Shown: positions 23,191-35,988, counted from the stretch's first letter. The stretch: 64,000 bases of DNA from Rotaria sp. Silwood1 (GCA_905250075.1 CAJNOP010000208.1:207682-271681), one strand, 5' to 3'. A program made the numbers and translations. Notes: generated by a model not told the origin, from the sequence alone.

Positions 23191-26100
23191 TATCGTTTAC
23201 TAGTAGAGTTGCTTGTTGGTTAATATAATAGTCGACACACACAAGTCAGTGTTCGATAGGAATGTTGTGATATGAAAAGATGTACGTTACACTAAAAAAA
23301 AAAAAGAAAATATTTCGACCGTAATTGCTTGCAAGAGGAAAGCAATGAAAAAGACGAACGTGACTTAACGTACCAATACTTAAGCCAGTTGCTGCTAAAA
23401 GAGAGAACGAAAGAAAATGCTCGCAGGGCTTTCATCAGGATAACGCGACAAAATATAAAAACCGAATGATGAAAAAAGAAGTATGGCAAAGGCATAATAT
23501 GAAAATGTATCTTCTTTTGTGTAAGCCCAATCATCCTGTGTGATTCGAATTATTTACGTGTTTGATCATACAAGAAAATAAGCATTTTAATTATATTTAA
23601 CACGTATGAATGCATATTACTCAAAACAAAAAAAATAATGATGTGTATTCGATGCATGATAACGCATCCAGACGCTTCAGATAATTATTTTCAGCTGCAA
23701 TCTGATATACTTCGGTTACAGCATTTTAGATACAGTAAAAATTCATTTAACATCTTGAAATATATAATTGGATATATTATCCAAATGATACTTAACTGGA
23801 TAGGATTATTTCTAGTATACTACTTCTTAAAACAAAGTTACGATTTTTTTTCTCAAAAAAAAATAAGAATAAATGTAAATAAAAAAAATAAAAAAATAAC
23901 CAATCTATTCTCGTTTCTGTTCAATAAAAAGTGATACATCGAAATCATGCTATGCACGGTGATGAATTTTTTTAGTAATACAGAATATAAATGTTTACAT
24001 CGCTTTTGCTACTTTCCCTAATGGTGTTTTGTAACCAAGTGAACTGTGACAGAATGTTTCGTTGCCAAGAAAAAAGAAACAATTTTTTTTTAACATTCCG
24101 CATACATCGTTAGGATTTGCTGGAAAAATGCTTTTAGCTTGATCAACTGCGCCATACTTATCTTTGTTTGTTGTTTTTTAACTCTTTTTTAGCTAAGTAT
24201 CGATAATGATGATATTTCTTCAGGCATGATCAACAAACAAGTACATCGATTCACGTACACGTGTACTCACAAATTTTGCGTCTCTTTTTTATTTCTTTTT
24301 TCAATGGGGCTGTTTCTAATATCCGATAGTTAGTTTAAACAGATGATGTCGTTTTATTCTGAGCTCAAATTAGAAAGAATACGATCTGTTAAAAAAAAAA
24401 CCTCATAAACATTTAGGTAACAAGAAAATCAGAAAAAAGATCTCGGTCTCTTTTCTACATATTTGCACATAAGATAACCTAGAAAGGTGAATGATCGAAT
24501 ATAATCAATAGACAGAACAGAAGAGAAAGAGTTCTTGATAAGTTTCAATAAATTTTCACACTACTCTGAACAGTGATCGTTATTTTACATATGTTAGTGG
24601 TAATAAGAGTTCCTTGATTTACTCCTTCTACCAAGAATGAAGTAGAAAGATTGGATTGATAAAGTTGATAGAAACGAAATATTACAACTTGATGCTTTTA
24701 TACTTTTAGCTTCGACACATGAATGTCAAATGCATACTCATTCTCGCGCTAATTTTTTTATACTATGACAAGTTTATCATTTGATAATTTCAAATGGTGG
24801 TTGAACTTCAAATGAATTTTAAAGGTTGTGTGTGTAATGCTTCTGGTTACTTACACCCACACTCATATCAAGACAAACGATGAAATGTATCTTGACGTTC
24901 CATCTAAACTAGCAAAGCACTAAATTTTAATTTTGATTTATCAAATCCTAAATCGGAAGTGGGCATAGGACAACTTTTTCTATTCTGTCCTGTTGCCTTC
25001 TCCTGGCTGGCATGGACATCATCCTCAGAGCCCAGCTCTAATCGGTTGTATTGGTCAAATCGACAAGAATATACTGCTGTAGAACGGAAGAAAGCAAAGA
25101 TTTTTAATAATGAACTTGCTCTAAACACTCTGCCAAATGAGAATTTAATACAGTTGAATACCAAGAAAAATATCTCAGTTACAATCTCGAAGTGAAAAGA
25201 AAAGGGTTATACATCTAAAGTTAATCATATTTCAAAAAAGGCAAAAACATGAAAATGAGGAAGTTATTCATGATATCAGAGATGGGCAAGTCAGAGATTT
25301 TTAAGATTCAAGTCAAGTCAAAAAATGACTATATATTCTCATCTGGCTGCCGCTTATCTAAAGTACATGAAAGAATTTCATTTTCTTTGTTTCTGCTCTC
25401 ATAGATACTTTTAGTGCAGACAATAATTAGACGCATAAATTGCAAAAATATATCCATTTTTTTTATTTAACAACATACTTGTTTTTGTTTAAACAAAATA
25501 TGCACTTATATTATATTTTGTCTTTTTTTCTGATCTTGATGTTTAATTATTTTGATTCAGACAAAATGAATAAATTATTGAAATAAGTACAGAATATGAA
25601 ATTCTTTGTGCTGTGGAAAATCTAATGCAGTTAACACAAGCATAGGATACGTAATGATTTCAGTATTAGTGACTAACTTCCAGTTATAGCAAAAGATATT
25701 AAAAATCTTGTCATGCTCAACTTTCCTTTTGTGTATATACGGAGGAAGATAGAGGAGCATGGTTCATTAAATTTGGCAAAATTCTTCATAAATCTGAGCA
25801 AATCAATAAATAAACATGGGCAAGTCCAACTTATCATGGAGCCTACGTAAACAAAAAAGATCTCGATTAGTACAAGGTTGGTGACTAATATTGTAAATAA
25901 AGTATTCCTGTTAACATCAAAGTCACACCCTAGGAGAAGAATTTGAACAATATTAACTATAGGAACCTTTATAAAGTAACATTTATTTTGATGTAATACT
26001 AGTATGACATAACTATTCAAGACGTAGAGCAACACTAAGAAGAATTCATTTACTCTTGATTTATTCTCAAAATGTTCTTGTCCATGGTTTCAGTTTCGAT

Positions 26101-26508
26101 TTATTCAATATAAATGACATTTTTTGTCATGTATTCAATTACCTGATGTAAGTGACAGAAGTAAAATGAATATATTATTTATATTGGGCTGTATTTAATC
26201 AAGAAGTGATCACTCTGTACAAAGCCAATATTCGAAATCCTTGAAGTTCTATTCGTGGTATCAGATGAACAATGATGAACGCATTCATTTTCTAAATCAT
26301 TATTTAACTTCCAATCATCTTTATTAATAGAACTGTTGACGATAATTATGTATTGTAGAAGAGTACATTCACTGAACTCAATAACTTCTTGATTCTGTTT
26401 GTAATTTTTATTCATATATATCATTCGAAGTCAATATAATATGATATAAATACATAAAAGAATTTTCTCAATGAATGAAAAAGTTTGTTGTTGCATGATC
26501 GTTGATGT
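23191..26508. other. Intergenic; no supported gene
   Basis: AT-rich DNA. A G/C-rich hairpin lies at 24824-24868 (GGTTGTGTGTGTAATG ... TTACACCCACACTC). The frames at 24904-25195 (both strands) and 25673-26035 (minus) are open but unrecognised. The motif CAGAGATGGGCAAGTC at about 25279 looks like a solitary hAT-type terminus, without a partner. Confidence 0.35.
24824..24868. repeat. Dispersed TGTGGG-type hairpin
   Basis: The arm GGTTGTGTGTGTAA is followed by TTACACCCACACTC. It is a short member of the dispersed G-rich/C-rich inverted repeat family. Confidence 0.5.
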
Positions 26509-27305
26509 TTATTTTCTCGTGGAGAGAGCACGATTATCATTCGTGTTAGGAACTATAGATCTTTGGCGTGATTGTCTACGACGATTGACTCCAGGCAACG
26601 GTAACCACTCATTTGATGGTACATAAGATTGACCAATATAAGCTAGAAGTCGAGGCCAATCTTGATAACGAAACCCGAAAGTTCCAGATTGCCCGGTACT
26701 ATAAGTACTAGGCCAATTCATATAGCCATAGTTTGATAGATATGGATATTGTTGTGGATGATAGCCGAATTCTATGAGAAAGATTATATTCTTATACTAG
26801 TACAAAGATTCGATGTAATAGTTATTCGGTACTCACGGTAGTTGTACGGATATGCTTGATTACCTGGCATATACCAATTATTACTTATTGGGTACCAATT
26901 AGTTCCTACTCAGAAAAGTACAAAAAAAAAAAGAAAGAAATTAAAATGAGAATTTTTACTGATATATCAAAAAATGAAATTTTAAAAGATTGAAAAGACA
27001 TTTACAAATGTTCATGTCATCTTTCAAAATTTCAATTTTTGTAGTTCTCTATTTATTTCATACAAAGTTTATTCGTACCTGAGCCAATAAAGCCTTGCCC
27101 ATAGCCTATATTTGGATAAGGACCTAATCCATATGTTCCGAAATAAGAACCTGGCATTGATGCTTGACGTCGTTTACGGCGTGCTCGACCATCAACCACT
27201 GAAGCTCACATGTGTTTGGTCAGAGAGTGAGAAGAAAAGTTCTTGTTATAACTTACCAGCAATTGAAACTACCAGTAAAAATACGATTAGATTGAATAGT
27301 AACAT
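26509..27305 (-). CDS. Secreted Tyr/Gly/Pro-rich protein, four exons
   Basis: Four minus-strand exons join in frame: 27305-27257, 27198-27079, 26905-26837 and 26771-26509. The introns are 58, 173 and 65 bp with GT-AG ends. The product is 166 residues. Exon 1 encodes nearly the whole signal peptide (MLLFNLIVFLLVVSIA). The mature N-terminus has a strongly basic patch (GRARRKRRQ) that could be a furin-like cleavage site. It is followed by low-complexity sequence rich in Tyr, Gly, Pro, Asn and Trp (GTYGLGPYPNIGYGQGF, NNWYMPGN, FGYHPQQYPYLSNYGY). The tail is again basic (VNRRRQSRQR). It is not a recognised family; composition recalls extracellular matrix, adhesive or mouthpart/cuticle proteins, which is only inference. 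Regular exon phases (each join after codon position 1) support the model. Confidence 0.75.
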
Positions 27306-27841
27306 AAAGTGTATAGCGTAAAGCGTCTGTATTTGTTTGCACCTGACACGATTGCAGTGTGTACAATTATAAATATAACATTTATAGAACAAATAGTATG
27401 CTTGATTTCTGTGAGTTGTTCTGTCTCATGGCACTGTAAAAAACCCGTACAATTTTTTTATTTCTCTCACTCTGCCCATGTAAAATTTTTTACCCAAAAA
27501 AGTAACTATTAAGTACTTTTATTATTTTTTCACGAAGTGTAAAAAGTACTTAAAAGTGAACCTTTTTTAGTTACTATAAGTATACTTATAAGTAAAAAGT
27601 ACTTAAAAGTACCTTAAAAAATATTGAAAAATACTTTTACCGGTACTTTCAAGTAATGTTTACAGTACTTAAAAGTACTTTTGAATCTAGTTTAAAGTAA
27701 TGTCCAGAGTACTTAAAATTACTTTTGATAGTACTTTTAACTAATTTCCAGAGTACTAAAAAGTACTTTTGATAGTATTTGAAAGTACATATGACACTAT
27801 CAGTATTAAACTATCTGAAGTACTTTGCAGTAATTGATAAA

Positions 27842-28866
27842 ATACCTCTGAAAAAGGACGCTTCGAAACGATTTAATACCCTCATGTATTACTAAGAGAC
27901 TAGTACTTTTTCGTTCATAGTGATAGAGTTGGGTATCACTCACATCCATCGACTCATAGTGAAATTAGTTTACGATCTATTTCATCTGGTGTAAATGTGT
28001 GAAAGTCGCTTTTGTTACCATCCCTTACTATTCAAAATTCTATAATACTATAAGAGAAATATATGAATCTTTTGTAGTTATTCACTGTCATTGATTTTCA
28101 GTCTTTACTATTTGATTTTCACTGTACTGCATCCTATTACTATCTATTTTTTTACCATTAAAGTAAAACACAATATTTTGTTATTTCCTTAGCTTTGAGT
28201 AGACTCAGATAGTCTTGTCATACAAGCTTGTATCATTGAAAACATGATAGTCATCACAATTAATAAAGCTCTAATGATGTTAGTTTATTTTGTATCGATT
28301 TCGCTCCTCACAATATGCGTGATACTTGGTAACAACAAACATTAAATACATTATGCACTGTGTTTTCTTATCCAAAAGAAAACGATTATGAACACCTCGA
28401 ACGACGAAACTGATACAAAATAAACTAACATCATTAGAGTTTTATTAATTGTGATAACTATCATGTTTTCAATGATACAAGCTTGTATGACAAGACTATC
28501 TGAGTCTACTCAAAGCTAAGGAAATAACAAAATATTGTGTTTTACTTTAATGGTAAAAAAATAGATAGTAATAGGATGCAGTACAGTGAAAATCAAATAG
28601 TAAAGACTGAAAATCAATGACAGTGAATAACTACAAAAGATTCATATATTTCTCTTATAGTATTATAGAATTTTGAATAGTAAGGGATGGTAACAAAAGC
28701 GACTTTCACACATTTACACCAGATGAAATAGATCGTAAACTAAGTTCACTATGAGTCGATGGATGTGAGTGATACCCAACTCTATCACTATGAACGAAAA
28801 AGTAATAGTCTCTTAGTAATACATGAGGGTATTAAATCGTTTCGAAGCGTCTTTTTTCAGAGATAC
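27842..28866. mobile_element. Long-inverted-repeat element, ~455-bp arms
   Basis: The left arm (about 27842-28297) and right arm (about 28411-28866) are reverse complements with only scattered mismatches. They start at (T)AYCTCTGAAAAA and end at GTTAGTTTATTTTGTATC. The spacer is about 113 bp. TA dinucleotides flank both ends, compatible with a Tc1/mariner-type target site but weak as evidence. No transposase is present; the open frame across the right arm is incidental. Such arms would form an extensive cruciform or a long RNA hairpin. Confidence 0.75.
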
Positions 28867-29501
28867 TCTACCGACTTCTACAAACGATTGCTCGTCAATC
28901 GATGTGATGTACTTCACGGTTTTGTGAAAGACTGTCAGTTGTTCAAAGGAACAGAAATCAGGTTTTTATCATCTGAGAACAAGTAGTAAAGCGTCTGCCC
29001 AAGCAAGATTTATTTCGGTTCTACAGCTATTTGAGTTCATCTTTCAAATAAGTATCTCTGAGTTTTTGTTTCCTATCACTTTTCACAGCGTGCGAAAGCT
29101 GAAAAGTTTTAGGGTAAGGTAAAAAATTCTATGTGTTACGATACTTTATACATTTGTTTCGGACTTTTTTTATCCTTTATAGTTAGAATATAAAGCTACA
29201 CAGTATTTACTATAAGTATACAACTTTTCAAGCTATTCTTTGGTGTAGTTTATGCCTATTAAGCATTAGGACAGTAACCCCGAAGTATCAGTTCTTTATC
29301 GGATTTGTGTACGAAACAAGATGTTTGATCGCTTGACGACCAAAGACCAAGCACGAACTTCGTCTACAGAACATTTCAGGATTATTCTATGTTTTGAGAG
29401 GTGTACTTTTGTGCTTGAATCACTTTTATAAGAAGTATTCTACTTTTTTAAATTATAGGAAATCATAAAAAATCAAGTATCTCAAACTTCTACATATAAT
29501 A

Positions 29502-29978
29502 AGAAGGAAGAAAAAGGATCTCATTATAATAGTAGATGAAAACTTAGGAGGAAAAAAATATGATATTTTTTCTATGAAAATTATCGTCCTTATATTTTCA
29601 TACATTTGTCGAAATAAAGTGGTGATTCTCTAGTGGACACAATACTTTCTAAAGTACTAAATAGTACTTTTGCACCTTTACCTGTAATTAATCAATTATT
29701 TTAATTAGTGTCTTATTATTACTCGAAATATATTAATAGGAATGAAGGGAAAAGATCTCACTATAGTAGTAGATGAAAACTTAGGAGGAAAAAAATATGA
29801 CATTTTTCTATGAAAATTATCGTCCTTATATAGTCATACATCTGGCGAAATAAAGCGGTGATTCTCTAGTGGACACAATACTTTCTAAAGTACTAAATAG
29901 TACTTTTCTACCTTTACCTGATATTAATCAATTATTTTAATTAGTCTTTTATTATTACTCGAAATATATTAATAAGAA
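29502..29978. repeat. Two tandem copies of a 237-bp unit
   Basis: GATCTCA... at 29517 recurs at 29754. Both units share AGATGAAAACTTAGGAGG, GTGATTCTCTAGTGGACAC and ATTATTACTCGAAATATATT in the same order with few differences. The unit includes the AAAGTACTAAATAGTAC motif, so it belongs to the array family. Confidence 0.75.
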
Positions 29979-30262
29979 TCCGGTATGAAAAAAGTATCCG
30001 AAAACGGCTTGAAGTATTTTCATATTGTTAAAGTAAAAAGTAACTTTTGCTCTGCATTTTTTCCTGTTCGTAGTACGTACTCAGATTTTATCAACTTCAA
30101 GAAGTACTTAGTAACAATTTTACAAAAACCAAAATACTTTCAATTAGTGCTCCTGCTTTAAGAAGTAGCTTAGTTCAGTTTGCGTACTAGCGAAAACACT
30201 TTTCCATACTTTTTCAGTATGCAAACTATTTAGTAGCAGTTTTATTATGCTAGAGGTGTCAA

Positions 30263-32721
30263 TAGGGATGCAACGGTGACGGTGGCCACCGATATGATCG
30301 GTCAACGGTTCACCAGTATACGGGCACCGGTCATAATGTACTATAAATAAAAATACTCAGGTTCCACTGATTCATAATAAAAGTGAAGCTAATGATCTTA
30401 TGATCGAGAAGCGCACGTTTAAATAGTATCCATCTACTTTCAGTGACTTATAATCATATTTTACATATTTAATAAGGTGTTTCTATATACTGACCACTCC
30501 ATGAATACGTTACTGACAGTAGGTATATGGCAGACAATATCAGGATGCTCATGTAACTAGAATTTGCTAGAGCGGATCTATCGGAATATGAAATATGCTA
30601 ATACAAAAAACTTTGGTATGTTGTATTAGCAAACATTTTTAACGTCAGCAATGCCTGTTAGAGTGTCAAATACCTACGGTGATTACCGGTTTATTACATT
30701 CTACCGACTAATAGAAGTTCTGGGTAACCAGTAGTGCGCTTTTAATAGTCATTGTCGTGAGTTTTCTTGATTCTTTAAGTCTCAGAATCGGCATGATCAT
30801 CATATTCATCCAAGAAGAAAATTTTCATATTCTAGTGAACAGATCTAAATTATACATTTTAAAGCATCACTATGTAGTCTAATAATGGTGGTTAAGAGGA
30901 TGGAGACCTACGATGATAGGTGGTTTGCAGCAGGTTACAGATTCATTGAGGTTCAGAGTAACTAGCAGTGCCTATTTAGGTTTTATCGCCATAGTTTTTC
31001 GTGATCCTATGGCTCCTATTTTTAACTTTAAAGTCATATGCTGGGGAAAAGATTTGTCATTATCACTCTTGTCGTGCACTCGGCTATACAGTTTTAATGA
31101 GGAATATGAAAGCTAACAATAGTATTTAGAGCGTAGGAACCTACCACTATAGCCGGTTCATAGAATTTTGCGGACTATTTGATGCTCAAGATGACCGGTG
31201 ATACCCGTCTAGCAGCCATTACTGTAGATTTTCCGCTTTTACACCGGTAAAGTCGTTAATCTCCTAATTATGTTCATGGGCTATAGTGTTTCATATACGA
31301 TCATACTCTCAAATTAAGAATATGGTTTTAATCTTGAAGACTAAGGCAAATATAAGAAGGTAAAATATTATAAACATACTGAGATGGTCGAGTTTGACCA
31401 TTATTCAGACACTTGCATGCTTGCATCAATCACTGATGCTGATACATCGGAAACTAGCATCAATTTTTATAGTTCCACTAACCCTTTTATTAGTCAAATC
31501 AAGATACTCAAGTATGAAAAAATCCTTGATGTGTCACAGCGCCGTTTAGTAAACAGTACAGCTTCGCCTGTCGTCATCATTATTGTTGATGCAACAATGA
31601 CGATAACCACAGGTATGACTATGGTTTCACTGTCTTAACCATGGCTAGGTTACTGGTGTAACTAAGAAAACTGTACCTCTGGTTCTTGGACCAATTGCAA
31701 CAACCATAAGTACAGTTATCAATTCTACGCCACCTCTTTATAACCTAGTAGTTTCTGAAGTACTAACGTTTCCTATACCTGCTGACGAAAGATGATCAAA
31801 GTCGGAAAATCAGGAACTAAGGTAAAACTTCGAGAATGTTCAACTTGAGTTTTTACGCTTCGGGAAGGATTATTAAGAACATACTGATATTTAATATAGA
31901 ATGGCAAAAATAAATTGGTTTTCAGGGACCCAAATCTGATATCAATTTGTCGTAGTTCTGCACTTTAATTATTAATGAAAAAATTTCTTGCTGAATGTTA
32001 TAATTTTCCTAAGTACTAGAGTTGAGTGTCTCAAGTTACACTTCATTTCGTCAGTTTTTCAAGGACATAGTTATTTTCATAACGAGCATTCCCTTAATCT
32101 AAGAACTTCACTTCAAAATATTCAACCTAACTTCGAATTTTAATTGTCCAGTCTGGGCTTACTCCGTCAACTTTTGTAAAATCATTGTTCTCTTAAAATT
32201 GCTGTTTTTTCATGACAGCCGATTTGATCTGAAAACTAAGCCTAAGGTGATTGTAATTGAACCAGAAACTATAAGCGCGATCGTCGCAATGAGGCTACCA
32301 ATCGTATCTGCGATACTCATACTTTGACTACTAACGGTAGATACAGTTATCATACTTAGACCGGTGACTGTGGGTATGGTTATCGGTTGAACCCGATAAA
32401 CGGTCTCTATCATTGTATTCTTAGTTATTATTAATATTGTCCATTTAGAAGTACGAAATCAATGGTGATGATCGGTTTCTACTATTACCGAAGCAAAATC
32501 AAACGAAATACATCCATCAGTATTAGAACACAGGTCTCCGCTAGAAGTCTTTATAACCTGACTGATCTGAGTCTCTGCCTTGCTCTGAAATTCTGATGAG
32601 TATTTGTCAAAATTAATACGATAAGAGGTCACTTCTTATCAGAAAATTAAGTGCTTGAGTTTCTAAGATGTATCGCATAGGACAAACACAGAAATGCGAA
32701 AAAGTGGCCGGTGCACCCCCA
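30263..32721. mobile_element. hAT-type element, 2.46 kb, non-coding, 8-bp target duplication
   Basis: GGTGTCAA occurs at 30255-30262 and again at 32722-32729, exactly abutting terminal sequences. The left end is TAGGGATGCAACGG and the right end, on the opposite strand, is TGGGGGTGCACCGG (11 of 14 positions equal). An 8-bp duplication with such ends is characteristic of hAT transposons. The interior lacks the AAAGTACTTT motif of the surrounding array and is richer in ACCGGT/CCGGT motifs, typical of subterminal binding repeats. Only short open frames occur (for example 31384-31638 and 32210-32413), and no BED/DDE domain is recognisable. It is either a non-autonomous or a heavily decayed copy. 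Confidence 0.75.
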
Positions 32722-32939
32722 GGTGTCAAATATAAAATATTTTTACTTTAAAAAGTACTTTACCGGGCTTTCCCTACTATCAAAACTACTTCTTCGAATC
32801 ATTGTCGTGGGAAAGTACTATTAAGTAGTTTTTTGTGGTAATCAAAGTATGAAAAAGTACTATTTAAAGTAGGAAAAGTAATGTCAAGTACTTTGGAAGG
32901 TAAAAAGATAATTTTCTGATAATTTTGTATATTGAAAGT

Positions 32940-33190
32940 ACTATTATGTACTGGAAATAGTGTCTAAAAGTACTCTCAATACTTTATTTTCAGAGTAATT
33001 ACTACAAAGTACTTCCAAAAGTGTGAGAAGTGAATTTCAATACTTTCTGTTACAAAAGAGTACTATTAAGTACATTCAAAAGTGGAAAAGTACTTTTGAA
33101 AGTGGCAAGTAGTAGCAAAAAGTAACTTTTTCCCCTTTATTGATATTGAAAGTACTTTAAAGTGGAAGTTCCCTACTTTTTTTCATATCA
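32940..33190. repeat. Array block, direct copy of 34440-34705
   Basis: TTTCAGAGTAATTACTACAA, CTTCCAAAAGTGTGA and related segments occur in the same order here and about 1504 bp downstream. The right side ends in CCTACTTTTTTT, as at 34690 and 35310. This suggests repeated units of one element. Confidence 0.65.
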
Positions 33191-34439
33191 AATAACAGCC
33201 ACACCTAACATTACTGAGCACATAAGGCACTATTTCTGACCTCAAATGTTAGCCAACAGCGATTTTAATCCATTACGTTATAGAAACTATTTTTAACTGC
33301 ATTAAAAAGAATTTTAAAGTACTTTCTAATACTTTATAGCATAATAAAGGGTACTATTAAGTGCTTCAAATAGTATCTAACACTGTTTTCAATACTTGTT
33401 CTTAAAGAGAGTTCTATTAAATACTTCGAATAGTGTCGAAACGTACATACAATATTTTGTATGACGGGAAAGTAATATAAAGTACTTCAAGATCTATCCA
33501 AAATTACTTCGAACACTTTATGTCATAAAAAAGTACTATTAATTAATTGAACAAGTATCAAAAATTATTCAGAATTCTTAAGCAAACTGGAAAGTAATAT
33601 TAATTATTTTCAAATAGTGTTGAAAAGTACATAAAATACTTTTTATGCAGGGATAGTAATATAAAGTACTTCTAACACTTTATGTTATACAGAATAAGTA
33701 CAATTGAGGAATGAAAAGAAGTATCAGCAGGTACTTTCAACATGTTGATTGACAGGAAAGTTTTGTTAAACACTTCAGATTATCAAAAGATGCATTTAAC
33801 ACTTTCTCCTAGACCAAGTAACGAGGCAATAAAGTCTTAGGATCTGAAGTCTGATTTTTTATGATTTTGTAACATCTGATAGAAACCGTACGAGTAATTT
33901 TGATGTGTGCTAAATTAGATTAAGTCTCCATGTCAGATTCTTCCAAGATCATTTTAACTAATGACTCAAAAGAGTTGGCATAAATTCAAAAAAGTTAATT
34001 TGCTTTCCTGTAAATTTTGTGTCAACGCCTATGGAGCATTAATGATGCGTACGATCTGGCAAGAATTGTACATCGAGCATTAAGGTAAATGTTGCAGAGA
34101 CAAAAATTTCTCGTACAATATTCGTCTGGTACTGCAAGAGCATGCACAATCAATGATGCAAACTTACAGTCTAAAGGCTTGATTCGTGTTTTAAACAGGT
34201 GCTATTAAGCTCTTCAACAAGTATCCACAATTACTTTCAATACTGTATCTAATAAGAAAGCACTATGAATCACTTTGATTAATATTTACCAGTACTTCGA
34301 AAATTTGGGTTGTAGAAAAGTACTATTAAGTACCTCCAATAGTACCGTAAAGTATTTCCAATACTTAGCATGGCAGGAAAATACTGTTAAGTACGTTTCA
34401 TGATATCGAAAAGTACTTTTTATACTTTATTTTCTATAA

Positions 34440-34705
34440 AATTAGTATTAAGTACATGAAATAGTGTCTCAAAGTACTTTCAATACTTTATTTTCAGAGT
34501 AATTACTACAAAGTACTTCCAAAAGTGTGAAAAGGGAATTTCAATACTTTTTGTTACAAAAAGGTACTGTTAAGTACATTTAAAAGTGGAAAAGTGTGGA
34601 AAAGTACTTTCGAAAGTAGCAAATAGTAGCAAAAAGTGACTTTTTTTCACTTTATTTTATATTGAAAGTACTTAAAATGAAAATTTCCTACTTTTTTTTT
34701 ACATG
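34440..34705. repeat. Array block, direct copy of 32940-33190
   Basis: It is the second copy of the block. It ends in TTTTTTTTTACATGGGTTAACC, the same terminus as the right end of the whole array near 35330. Confidence 0.65.
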
Positions 34706-35325
34706 GGTTAACCTGAGTGTCATAAGCATGTACTATGAAGTTCTTCAAAACGTATCAACAATTACTTTCAACACGTTATCAAATAAGAAAGTAGTTTGAG
34801 CTACTTCAATAAGTATTCAAAAGTACTTTAAAAAATTGCGTCATAAAGAAGTACTATTAATTACTGTAAATTATGTCGAAAAGTAGTTCCAACACTTTGT
34901 GTGACACAAAAGTATCATTAAGTACTTCATTTAATACGGAAAAGTACTTTGTATTCTTTATACAAACGGAAGTACTAATAAGTATTTTTAAAAGTATCAA
35001 AAGTTATTCTCAATACTTTTTGTCAGGACAAAGTACTGTTAAGTACTTTCAAAAGTGGAAAAATATATTAAAGTACATTTTAAAGTGTCAAAAGTTACTT
35101 TAAATACTTTTTGTTAGAAAAAAGTACTATTAAGTACTTTTAAAAGTAGAAAAGTATGTAAAAGTACTTTCAAAAGTGAAAAAGTATGAAAAAGTACTTT
35201 CGAAAGGTAGAAAAGTATGTAAAAGTACTTTCAAAGGTGGGAAATAGTTGTGAAAAGTGACTTTTTTTTACTTTATTAATATGCAAAGTACTTAAAAGTG
35301 AAAATTTTCTACTTTTTTTTTACAT

Positions 35326-35934
35326 GGGTGTCATGCATTTTACATACATTTGAATAAAAAACAGTTACACAGGAGAAATCAAGGATTACCTTTCATTTTT
35401 TTTTGTGAAGAGTATAGTGTAACGTGAAAACGCCTTTTTTTCTTTAATAGAATGACAAGTATAAACTGTACTACACATATTAACATAGTCAAGATAAATA
35501 ACATGCGTTATTGACTGTCATAGCAAAATGATTGTATTTCAATAAGCATATACGTTCCGTGTCTAGAAATCATTTGAATGTTAATGTATACTGTTTGTCA
35601 TGTTTCTTACCTAAATTGGGTGTCAGTGTGAGTTTGGATAAACTGAAGAGTTACATTCACACCATTTATTCTAGATAAATTACTTATAGAAAGAATTTAC
35701 GATTAATATTATATCTAATGCATTCGAAAAGTATTGCTCTTTAGTCATTTTCTTTGTAACTGTAACTGATCAATTAACCGTTATGTTAAAATTGTCAAGT
35801 GTTTGTTTATTTGTTGATTTAGATCTAATTAAATTTTAGCTATATGAAAAACTATCGCATATACCTTTTTAGTTAGCAACATTTTCACAATTAAAATAAC
35901 GTTACATTACAAAAATTTGACAAATTAAAAAATA
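35326..35934. other. Spacer between array and TRIM element
   Basis: AT-rich. It contains one dispersed G/C-rich hairpin (TTGGGTGTCAGTGTGAG ... TTACATTCACACC) at 35618-35664. No gene. Confidence 0.4.
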
Positions 35935-35988
35935 AATACTGTTAGCGTCCATGATGGATCACTTGGACGCTAAACGATGATTAAGATG

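Larger units (their letters stand above)
27490..35325. repeat. 7.8-kb array of the palindrome AAAGTACTTT, with nested insertions
   Basis: Dozens of copies of AAAGTACTTT/AAAAGTACTT, spaced irregularly at 20-60 bp, fill 27490-27840, 29640-30250 and 32740-35325. The block is bounded by similar ends: CCCATGTAAAA near 27476 and, on the opposite strand, ACCCATGTAAAAAAAAAGTAG at about 35315-35335. The same right-end sequence recurs inside near 34690-34708. The array thus looks like several copies of one fold-back element piled together. No protein is encoded. Two separate elements (27842-28866 and 30263-32721) interrupt it. Confidence 0.7.

Noticed and set aside
24904-25195. Overlapping open frames on both strands
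   Set aside because: Composition is somewhat coding-like but neither strand gives a recognisable domain, signal peptide or splice structure.
25279-25298. CAGAGATGGGCAAGTC, a hAT-like terminus
   Set aside because: No inverted partner or target duplication found nearby.
25673-26035. 120-residue hydrophobic minus-strand frame
   Set aside because: Hydrophobicity follows from AT-rich codons; no family motif or paralogue in the window.
28759-28986. 75-residue open frame
   Set aside because: It covers part of the right arm of the long inverted repeat and shows no protein features.
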